DNA of 5,020 bases from Thermoplasmata archaeon (GTDB lineage: Archaea > Thermoplasmatota > Thermoplasmata > Lutacidiplasmatales > UBA184). A program made the translations under genes and the position numbers. Positions within the stretch are counted from its first letter, which is position 1, and every line of letters starts with the position of its first letter. Of the stretch, positions 1 through 5,020 are shown one piece after another. A model generated the notes under the pieces. That model saw nothing but the letters and a program-made list of their open reading frames with translations, had not been told where the DNA came from and made no database searches. The stretch covers positions 1 to 5,020 of the forward strand of contig JASHVI010000009.1 in assembly GCA_030039525.1 (NCBI GenBank), written 5' to 3'.

Positions 1-435
1 CCCGGGATCCCGCCGACGTACACCACGACGGACCTCACGCTCTCGGCGATCAGCGTCTCGCTCGCGGCCCTGGGGGCGCTCACGGCCTGGGCCCTCTGGG
101 GCAACGGCCGGATCTTCGAGCTCCCCGCGGGGAGCCCGCTGCGGTCCGTCCGGACGGTGCTGCTGAACCGGTACTACGTGAAGGACGCCGCCGACGCGTT
201 CGGGATCCGGGTCGTCTACGGGATCAGCCGCGCCGCGGACTTCGTCGACTCGTACGTGATCGACGGGACCATCCGAGGGATCGAGCGGATCTTCGGCGAC
301 CTCTCGCAGCGGCTCCGCCGGGCCCAGACCGGCGTGGTCAGCGATTACGCGAGCTACGTGGCCCTCGGCCTCGTGGGGCTCTTCCTGCTGCTCGTGTTCC
401 TCGGGCCCTGGGTCGCCGGCGCCTGGGGGGGCTGA
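1..435 (+). CDS. nuoL: NADH-quinone oxidoreductase (complex I) subunit L, C-terminal part
   Basis: This is the C-terminal 144 residues of NuoL, the distal antiporter-like proton-pumping subunit of the complex I membrane arm; its start lies upstream of the window. Frame 1 is open from the first base to TGA at 433-435. Seen: a hydrophobic helix at fragment residues about 11-33, then NRYYVKDAADAFG (56-68), VIDG (86-89) and RRAQTGVVSDYA (106-117), then a last hydrophobic helix at about 117-138. This matches the known NuoL ending: penultimate membrane helix, the NKYYVDELY-like segment, the long amphipathic lateral helix that lies along the membrane arm, and a final anchor helix. The roughly 80 residues between the two helices fit the lateral helix. 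A GTG/ATG-like start near 157 is internal to this frame and does not mark a separate small gene. nuoM follows after 4 bases. Identity is well supported; MrpA/HyfB-type relatives are less likely because nuoM and nuoN follow. Confidence 0.92.
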   Translation, partial: PGIPPTYTTTDLTLSAISVSLAALGALTAWALWGNGRIFELPAGSPLRSVRTVLLNRYYVKDAADAFGIRVVYGISRAADFVDSYVIDGTIRGIERIFGDLSQRLRRAQTGVVSDYASYVALGLVGLFLLLVFLGPWVAGAWGG

Positions 436-439
436 GCCG

Positions 440-1909
440 ATGGTCGGCCTCATCTCCCTCACCCTGATCACGCTCCTCGTCGGCACCGTCCTCACCTTCC
501 TCGCCGGCGAGCGCTCCCGGTGGGTCGCCCTCGGCACGAGCGCGGTCTTCCTCCTCGAGGTCGGCGCCCTCTTCCACGGCTTCACCTGGCTCAGCACCCC
601 CGGGGCGGTCGCGGCGCCGACGTTCTCGTACGCCGAGACGGTCCCCTGGATCCACCTCGACTGGCTCTCGATCGACTACGCCGTCGGCGTCGACGGGATC
701 TCGCTCGTCCTGATCCTCCTCACCGCCTTCCTCCAGATCGCGACCGTCCTCTACAGCTGGGGGGAGACGAAGCGGCCCGCGGCGTACTTCGGCCTCGTGC
801 TGCTGACCGGTCTCGGCTCGGTGGGGGTCTTCGTCAGCCTCGACGTGCTGCTCTTCTTCCTCTTCTGGGAGGCCGTCCTGATCCCGATGTTCTTCCTCAT
901 CGGGTTCTGGGGGGGACCGAGGCGCCGGTACGCCGCTCTCAAGTTCTTCGTCTACACGCACGTCGCGAGCATCGTCATGCTCGTGGGCCTCCTGGCCCTC
1001 GTCTTCTACTCCCACGCGCCGTCGCTCGACTACACGGCGATCTCCTCGAGCGCCTCGTCGCTCCCGATCGTCACGCAGGTCTTCGTCTTCCTCGCCCTCT
1101 TCTTCGGCTTCGGGGTCAAGTTCCCGATCGTCCCGTTCCACACGTGGCTCCCCGACGCCCACGTGGAGGCGCCGACGGGCGGCTCCGTGCTCCTCGCGGG
1201 GCTCCTCCTGAAGCTCGGCGGCTACGGGCTGATCCGGTGGGGGACCGAGCTGCTCCCGGACGCCCTCGGGCACGTCCAGTGGATCCTCTACGGGGTCGCC
1301 TTCCTGTCGATCGTCTGGGGCTCCTGGGTCTCGCTCGCGCAGCGGGACCTGAAGCGCCTCGTCGCCTACTCCTCGATCAACCACATGGGCATCGTGCTGC
1401 TCGCCATCGCGGTGGGCAGCCAGCTCGGCGTGCTCGCCGCGGTCCTATTGATGTTCGCGCACGGGGTCGTCTCCGGACTATTGTTCATGGTCTCGGGCTC
1501 CTTCCACCACGCGTTCGGGACCCGGGAGATCGCCGGCGTCGGCGGCATCACCCCCCGCGCCCCGGTCCTCGCCACGATGACCATGGTCGGCGCGCTCGCC
1601 TCGCTCGGCCTACCCGCCCTGATCAGCTTCCCGGCCGAGTTCCTCGCCCTCCTCGCGACATGGGACGCGATCGGCTACTGGGTGTTCATCCCGCTGATCA
1701 CGCTCGTCGTCACCGCGGCCTTCTACCTCTGGATGATGCAGCGGATGCTCTTCGGGCCGCCGAAAGGGATCCCGGATCGGGCCCACGACCTCGACAGCGC
1801 CGAGGCCGCCGGCATGGCGCTGCTCGTCGGGCTCACGATCCTCTACGGGATCCTCCCGGGGCTCCTCGTGAGCGTGATCCAGCAGTCGCCGGTGATCCGC
1901 CTCGGATGA
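440..1909 (+). CDS. nuoM: NADH-quinone oxidoreductase (complex I) subunit M
   Basis: NuoM, 489 residues, is a polytopic antiporter-like subunit that moves protons in the complex I membrane arm; about 14 membrane helices can be drawn. Seen: GVDGIS (83-88); Glu144 in LFWEAVLIPMFF, the TM5 glutamate; Lys227 in GVKFP (TM7); the PFHTWLPDAHVEAPT signature (232-246); Lys258 in LLLKLGGYG (TM8); QRDLKRLVAYSSINHMG (301-317); HGVVSGLLF (341-349); and Glu400 in FPAEF, the TM12 position where NuoM carries Glu and NuoL/NuoN carry Lys. By homology, all residues needed for proton transfer are therefore present. The length is close to the usual 490-510. The ATG at 440 lies 4 bases after the nuoL stop, and a run of seven G at 425-431 ends 8 bases upstream as a weak ribosome-binding site. 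A long overlapping reading frame in the +1-shifted register and several antisense frames are high-GC shadows. The N-terminus of related Mrp or hydrogenase subunits would look similar, but the gene order settles the identity. Confidence 0.97.
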   Translation: MVGLISLTLITLLVGTVLTFLAGERSRWVALGTSAVFLLEVGALFHGFTWLSTPGAVAAPTFSYAETVPWIHLDWLSIDYAVGVDGISLVLILLTAFLQIATVLYSWGETKRPAAYFGLVLLTGLGSVGVFVSLDVLLFFLFWEAVLIPMFFLIGFWGGPRRRYAALKFFVYTHVASIVMLVGLLALVFYSHAPSLDYTAISSSASSLPIVTQVFVFLALFFGFGVKFPIVPFHTWLPDAHVEAPTGGSVLLAGLLLKLGGYGLIRWGTELLPDALGHVQWILYGVAFLSIVWGSWVSLAQRDLKRLVAYSSINHMGIVLLAIAVGSQLGVLAAVLLMFAHGVVSGLLFMVSGSFHHAFGTREIAGVGGITPRAPVLATMTMVGALASLGLPALISFPAEFLALLATWDAIGYWVFIPLITLVVTAAFYLWMMQRMLFGPPKGIPDRAHDLDSAEAAGMALLVGLTILYGILPGLLVSVIQQSPVIRLG

Positions 1910-1925
1910 GGGCCCCTCCGTGATG
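1904..1925 (+). promoter_or_regulatory. nuoM-nuoN junction: GAGGG ribosome-binding site in a small potential hairpin; two adjacent starts
   Basis: The nuoM stop TGA (1907-1909) overlaps the Shine-Dalgarno-like GAGGG (1908-1912). GAGG (1908-1911) can pair with CCTC (1915-1918) around a 3-base loop, a short GC-rich hairpin that would hide the site until ribosomes finishing nuoM open it. Two in-frame starts follow directly, GTG at 1920 and ATG at 1923. Spacing from GAGG is 8 bases to GTG and 11 to ATG, so either could be used and the protein differs by one Met. The pairing is seen in the sequence; a coupling role is inference from a weak 4-bp stem. Confidence 0.4.
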
Positions 1926-3500
1926 CTCAACGTCGTCGCCGAGTTCCTCCCGGAGGTCCTGCTCCTCGTCGGGGCCCTGCTGGTCTTCCTCCTCGACGTC
2001 CTTGGGGTGAAACGGAGCGAGCTCCTCGGAGCGATCGCCCTCGGCGCCATCCTGCTCGCCCTCCTCGCGGTCCTCGCCGACCTCGGGACCGCCGGCCTCG
2101 GCGTCTTCCGGACCCTCCCCGCCAGCGCCGTCGACCTCCCGGCCGCCGGCGGCCCCCTCTACGACTTCACGAGCCTCGGCCTCATCTTCCAGGCGATCTT
2201 CCTCCTCCCCGCGGGGCTCGTCGCCCTCGCGTCGCTCTCCCGGCCCTCCGGCGAGAAGGGCGCGGCGATCTTCTTCGGGCTCCTCCAGACCGCGACGCTC
2301 GGGATGCTGCTGGTCGCCCTCGCCTCCGACCTCATCTTCCTCCTGCTCGCGGTGGAGGTGACCGGGATCTCCACCTACCTGCTCGTCGGCTACTCGCGCA
2401 AGGACCCTCGCCAGATCGAGGCCGCGATGAAGTTCTACATCGTCGGGGCCCTCTCGACGGCGCTCTCCTTCTTCGGCGCCTCCCTCCTCTTCGGCGCCTA
2501 CGGGACAACGAGCCTGACCGCGCTCGCCGCGCCGCCCTCGTACCCGGACCTCGCCCTCTTCGGCTACGGGTTCCTCATCGCCGGGCTCGGGTTCAAGCTC
2601 ACCCTCGTGCCGTTCCACGCCTGGGCGGTCGACGTCTACGACGGCGCTCCGACGGACGTCTCGGCGTTCCTCGCCGGCGGGTCGAAGAAGATCGGCTTCT
2701 TCGCGCTGCTCCTCGTCTTCGTCGGCCCGCTGATCCTCCTTCGGCTCGCCCCGAGTTGCACCGGCGCGGGCCCGTGCGTCGTCGGCGTGCTCCCGGCCCA
2801 CTTCTCCGACGCGATCCAGCTGACGCTCGGGGTCGTCGCCGTCCTGACGATGACCTTCGGGAACCTGCTCGCGCTGCTCCAGAAGGAGATGAAGCGGATG
2901 CTGGCCTACTCGTCGATCAGCCAGGCCGGCTACATGCTCATCGGCATCGCGCTCGGCACGGCCCCCGGGATCACCGGGGCGACGATGCAGGTCCTCGCGC
3001 ACGCGCTGATGAAGACCGGCGCCTTCCTCGCCGTCGCCGCGGCCGCCTCGCTCGGCGTGGGGCCGCTCATCGACGACTGGCGGGGCGTCGGCACGAAGCA
3101 CCCCCTCTTCGGCGCCGCCTTCGCGCTCATGCTGCTCGGCCTCGCCGGCATCCCGCTCACCGTCGGATTCGTCTCGAAGTTCGTCCTCTTCAGCGCCGCC
3201 GTCCAGGCCGAGGGGCTCTTCGTCTGGCTCGCCGTCGCCGGCCTCCTGAACAGCGCGGTGTCGGTCTTCTACTACGCGAGGGTCCTGAAGGCGATGTTCC
3301 TCGACACCGACCCGAGCGCCCCGCCGCCGCCGCTCGGCCTCCCCGAGCCCGGCCCCAGCTTCGCGGAGCGCGTCGGCTACGGCCGCTGCGCGGCGATCGC
3401 CCTCATCGCCGTCGCCGTCGTCGGCCTCGGCGTCTACCCGGGGCCGGTCCTCTCCGGGATCCAGACCGCCGCGCAGCACTTCCTGACGGTCGGGGTCTAG
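1920..3500 (+). CDS. nuoN: NADH-quinone oxidoreductase (complex I) subunit N
   Basis: NuoN, 526 residues from GTG 1920 (525 from ATG 1923), is the antiporter-like proton-pumping subunit nearest the small NuoAJK core. Seen: Glu146 in LLLAVEVTGIS (TM5); Lys226 in GLGFKLTLVPFHAW (TM7); Lys256/Lys257 in GGSKKIGF (TM8); QKEMKRMLAYSSISQAGYML (321-340); HALMKTGAFL (361-370); and Lys420 in TVGFVSKF (TM12), where NuoN has Lys and NuoM has Glu. It is longer than the E. coli protein (485) because of a loop at about 276-298 holding Cys280 and Cys286 and a proline-rich loop at about 464-481 before the last helix. Oddities: the usual W-x-P-D-V-Y-E-G stretch reads WAVDVYDG (235-242), with Val237 replacing the Pro, and the following GAPTPV reads GAPTDV. 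The SKK-G motif recalls archaeal Fpo/Nuo N subunits, although I cannot align it here. The TAG stop at 3498-3500 is followed 4 bases later by the reductase gene. Confidence 0.95.
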   Translation: MMLNVVAEFLPEVLLLVGALLVFLLDVLGVKRSELLGAIALGAILLALLAVLADLGTAGLGVFRTLPASAVDLPAAGGPLYDFTSLGLIFQAIFLLPAGLVALASLSRPSGEKGAAIFFGLLQTATLGMLLVALASDLIFLLLAVEVTGISTYLLVGYSRKDPRQIEAAMKFYIVGALSTALSFFGASLLFGAYGTTSLTALAAPPSYPDLALFGYGFLIAGLGFKLTLVPFHAWAVDVYDGAPTDVSAFLAGGSKKIGFFALLLVFVGPLILLRLAPSCTGAGPCVVGVLPAHFSDAIQLTLGVVAVLTMTFGNLLALLQKEMKRMLAYSSISQAGYMLIGIALGTAPGITGATMQVLAHALMKTGAFLAVAAAASLGVGPLIDDWRGVGTKHPLFGAAFALMLLGLAGIPLTVGFVSKFVLFSAAVQAEGLFVWLAVAGLLNSAVSVFYYARVLKAMFLDTDPSAPPPPLGLPEPGPSFAERVGYGRCAAIALIAVAVVGLGVYPGPVLSGIQTAAQHFLTVGV

Positions 3501-3504
3501 GCCG

Positions 3505-4605
3505 GTGGAGCGCTTCGACGTCGTCGTGATCGGCGCCGGCCCCGCCGGGGCCACGGCGGCGCGTGCCGCGGCCGTCGGCGGGGCGCGCACGCTCCTCGTG
3601 GACCGGCGGAGCGAGCTCGGGGTGCCGGTCCAGTGCGGCGAGTTCCTCCCGACCCCCGAGGAGCTGACCGACCTCTTCCCGGTCGGCGACGTGCTCGCCG
3701 ACGCCTACCGGATCCCGCCGGAGACGGTCGAGGCGACGATCGGCGCGATGGTCTGCGTCGGCCCCTTCGGCCGGAGGTTCCGGTTCCCGCTCGACGGGTT
3801 CACGGTCTCCCGAAGGGCCTTCGACGCCCGGCTCGCGCGGGACGCCGAGCGCGCGGGGGCGGAGCTCCGCCACCCGCTCGGCGTCGTCGCCGTGCGCCCC
3901 GGGGAGGTCACGACCGCGGCGGGGGAGCGGATCGCGGCGAGGGCGATCGTCGGCGCCGACGGCCCGATCTCGGTCGCGGCCCGGGGCACCGGCTTTCCGG
4001 CACCGCCGAGGATGTTCCGGATGATCACGGCCTCGGCGCAGGGCGCGCCCCCGGGGGAGATCTCGCTCTACTTCGGCGGGGAGGCGCCGGGGGGATACGC
4101 CTGGGCCTTCCCGAAGCGAGAGGCGGCGAACGTCGGGCTCGGGGTCCCGCAGCTCCCGAAGGGCTCGACCCTTCCCGGGCTCCTCGACCGGTTCGCGCGC
4201 CGCGCGGGGCTCTCCGAACCGACGCACCGGACCACCTGGTGGGTCCCGATCGGTCCCCCCCCGAAGAGCGCGGTCCGGGGCTCGGTCCTCCTCGCGGGCG
4301 ACGCGGCCCACCTCGTGATGGCCACCAACGGCGGGGGGATCCCGACCGCGATGATCTCGGGCTGGGACGCCGGCGTGGCCTGCGCCCGGCACGTGCGGGA
4401 GGGACGCCCGCTCGCCGAGTACGACGCGGCGTGGCGCCGCCACCTCGCGGCGCCCCTCGCCCGGGCCCACCGGATCTTCCGCTTCAGCGCCCCGTGGTCG
4501 CGCTGGGACCCGGCCCTCGCCGCCGGCATGGGCTATATCGGCGGGGGGGGCTTGGATGCCATGATGCGGCTCCGCTGGCCGAGGCGTCTCGGGGGGGCGT
4601 CGTGA
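3505..4605 (+). CDS. Geranylgeranyl reductase family FAD-dependent oxidoreductase
   Basis: This 366-residue flavoprotein belongs to the GGR family, which saturates double bonds of isoprenoid chains (archaeal digeranylgeranylglycerol lipids, quinone tails as in MenJ, or chlorophyll phytyl tails). Seen: an N-terminal Rossmann FAD motif VIGAGPAGATAAR (8-20) ending the first strand with Asp33-Arg34; PVQCGEFLP (41-49), with the Cys-Gly-Glu usual in archaeal members; VGADGPIS (149-156), the second FAD motif; the family signature YAWAFPKREAANVGLG (198-213); and GDAAHLVMATNGGGIPTAM (265-283), the FAD-binding GD motif followed by the glycine loop. No signal peptide or clear membrane helix is visible, so it is probably a peripheral membrane enzyme. 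At 366 residues it is a little shorter than many members. The GTG start at 3505 lies 4 bases after nuoN with GGGG at 3492-3495 upstream; its sequence begins directly with the FAD strand, so a later start would break the fold. Substrate is unknown: lying between complex I and a polyprenyl synthase, quinone-tail saturation is as plausible as lipid saturation. Confidence 0.93.
   Translation: MERFDVVVIGAGPAGATAARAAAVGGARTLLVDRRSELGVPVQCGEFLPTPEELTDLFPVGDVLADAYRIPPETVEATIGAMVCVGPFGRRFRFPLDGFTVSRRAFDARLARDAERAGAELRHPLGVVAVRPGEVTTAAGERIAARAIVGADGPISVAARGTGFPAPPRMFRMITASAQGAPPGEISLYFGGEAPGGYAWAFPKREAANVGLGVPQLPKGSTLPGLLDRFARRAGLSEPTHRTTWWVPIGPPPKSAVRGSVLLAGDAAHLVMATNGGGIPTAMISGWDAGVACARHVREGRPLAEYDAAWRRHLAAPLARAHRIFRFSAPWSRWDPALAAGMGYIGGGGLDAMMRLRWPRRLGGAS
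4591..4605 (+). promoter_or_regulatory. GTGA stop/start overlap with G-run ribosome-binding site
   Basis: The reductase stop TGA (4603-4605) overlaps the GTG start (4602-4604) of the polyprenyl synthase, giving a 4-base GTGA overlap typical of translational coupling. A run of seven G (4591-4597) ends 4 bases before the GTG and could serve as a weak ribosome-binding site. This overlap decides the start: no other in-frame ATG, GTG or TTG occurs before the conserved GGKRVRP motif, and the next ATG falls inside the catalytic domain. Confidence 0.6.
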
Positions 4606-5020
4606 CGACGCCGGCGCCCTCGACCTCGCTCGAGTCGGGCGAGCCGCCCCTCGAATCCCTCGTCACCCAGACCCTCGGGCCGGCGGTCGCCCACGAGGTC
4701 GAGGCGCTGGTCCCTCAGCTGACGCAGGACCTCGCCGCCATCGACCGGCGGCTCGAGGAGGTCCTGGGCTCCGACTACCCGCAGCTCTCGGAGGCCGCCC
4801 GGTACGCCTGCCGGGCCGGCGGCAAGCGGGTCCGCCCCCTCCTGATGGCGGCGACCTACCGGGCCCTCGGGCCGGAGTCGACCGACCCGATCCGCTCCCT
4901 CGCCGCCGCCTTCCAGCTCATCCACACCGCGAGCCTCGTGCACGACGACGTCATCGACCACGCGGAGACGCGGCGCGGGCACCCCTCGATGCCGAGGGCC
5001 TTCGGGCTCGCCACCGCGAT
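4602..5020 (+). CDS. trans-Polyprenyl diphosphate synthase (IspA/IspB-like), N-terminal part
   Basis: This is the first 139 residues of an all-trans (E)-polyprenyl diphosphate synthase, which extends allylic diphosphates with isopentenyl diphosphate in head-to-tail fashion; the gene runs off the window. Seen: AGGKRVRPLL (72-81), which binds isopentenyl diphosphate; FQLIHTASLVHDDVIDHAET (104-123) with the first aspartate-rich motif DDVID (115-119) that holds Mg2+ and the allylic diphosphate; and RRGHPSM (124-130). The second aspartate-rich motif would lie downstream. Residues 5 and 4 positions before the motif are Ala110 and Ser111. Short-chain FPP/GGPP synthases usually have an aromatic residue there, while the HTASLVHDDVID form resembles hepta-, octa- and solanesyl-diphosphate synthases, so a long (above C20) product is favoured. 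About 45 residues precede the usual core start, beginning with a Pro/Ser/Thr-rich tail. The gene overlaps the reductase by 4 bases, suggesting both act on the same isoprenoid. A GGPP synthase for archaeal lipids remains possible. Confidence 0.93.
   Translation, partial: MTTPAPSTSLESGEPPLESLVTQTLGPAVAHEVEALVPQLTQDLAAIDRRLEEVLGSDYPQLSEAARYACRAGGKRVRPLLMAATYRALGPESTDPIRSLAAAFQLIHTASLVHDDVIDHAETRRGHPSMPRAFGLATA

Noticed and set aside
157..435. Separate 92-residue membrane protein upstream of nuoM
   Set aside because: The frame is open to base 1 and the whole 144-residue reading matches the NuoL C-terminus, so the GTG/ATG-like codon near 157 is internal.
338..1384. 348-residue antisense reading frame opposite nuoM
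   Set aside because: Same low-complexity Glu/Asp/Arg composition; high GC leaves few stop codons in this register.
520..1923. 467-residue plus-strand frame overlapping nuoM
   Set aside because: Arg/Pro/Leu-rich shadow frame in the shifted register of nuoM, with no motifs; nuoM itself is unmistakable.
1833..3590. 585-residue antisense reading frame opposite nuoN
   Set aside because: Composed almost entirely of Glu, Asp, Arg, Gly and Ala, as expected for the complement of a GC-rich membrane-protein gene; no recognisable domain and it lies entirely across strong genes on the other strand.
4076..4094. Possible G-quadruplex in the reductase gene
   Set aside because: The runs are GG, GGGG, GG and GGGGGG, which do not give four GGG tracts; expected by chance at this GC content.
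4255..4262. Homopolymer of eight C (and eight G at 4543-4550) as a possible frameshift in the reductase
   Set aside because: The frame stays open through both runs, and family motifs continue across the first one (GD motif at 265-283), so no frameshift is indicated, though the final ~20 residues depend on the second run being read correctly.
3403..4470. 355-residue antisense frame opposite the reductase
   Set aside because: Arg/Gly/Pro-rich shadow without any family motif; the plus strand holds a complete GGR-family protein.

Overview
This 5,020-base window is very GC-rich (by eye roughly 70%). It is packed with genes on the plus strand and contains no intergenic stretch longer than about 10 bases. 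It holds the distal end of a complex I (nuo/fpo-type) operon that runs directly into two isoprenoid genes. In order these are: the C-terminal 144 residues of NuoL (1-435), complete NuoM (440-1909), complete NuoN (1920-3500), a complete FAD-dependent geranylgeranyl-reductase-family protein (3505-4605), and the first 139 residues of a trans-polyprenyl diphosphate synthase (4602 to the window edge). The gene junctions are +4, +10, +4 and -4 bases, so all five genes are probably one transcription and translation unit. No promoter, terminator, RNA gene, repeat array or mobile element is visible.

NuoL, NuoM and NuoN are the antiporter-like, proton-pumping membrane subunits of a respiratory complex I-type quinone oxidoreductase. 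Their key charged residues are present: Glu and Lys in TM5, TM7 and TM8, with Glu (NuoM) or Lys (NuoN) in TM12. The last two genes make and reduce long isoprenoid chains. Together the layout pairs the quinone-reducing machine with enzymes that could build and saturate the isoprenoid tail of its quinone. An alternative role for the two enzymes is archaeal membrane-lipid synthesis. The synthase has small residues just before its first aspartate-rich motif, which favours a product longer than C20 and hence the quinone reading.

The organism is most likely a high-GC archaeon, with a Thermoplasmatota-like euryarchaeal lineage as my best guess. Support comes from the nuo-GGR-polyprenyl synthase linkage, strong preference for CTC over CTG leucine codons, frequent GTG starts, and a SKK-G motif in NuoN. 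The proteins lack the acidic bias of haloarchaea. A high-GC bacterium, such as an actinobacterium with a MenJ-like quinone-tail reductase, is not excluded. I see no new defence or mobile system here. The points most worth a second look are the operon linkage, the chain-length residues, and a few departures from consensus in NuoN.
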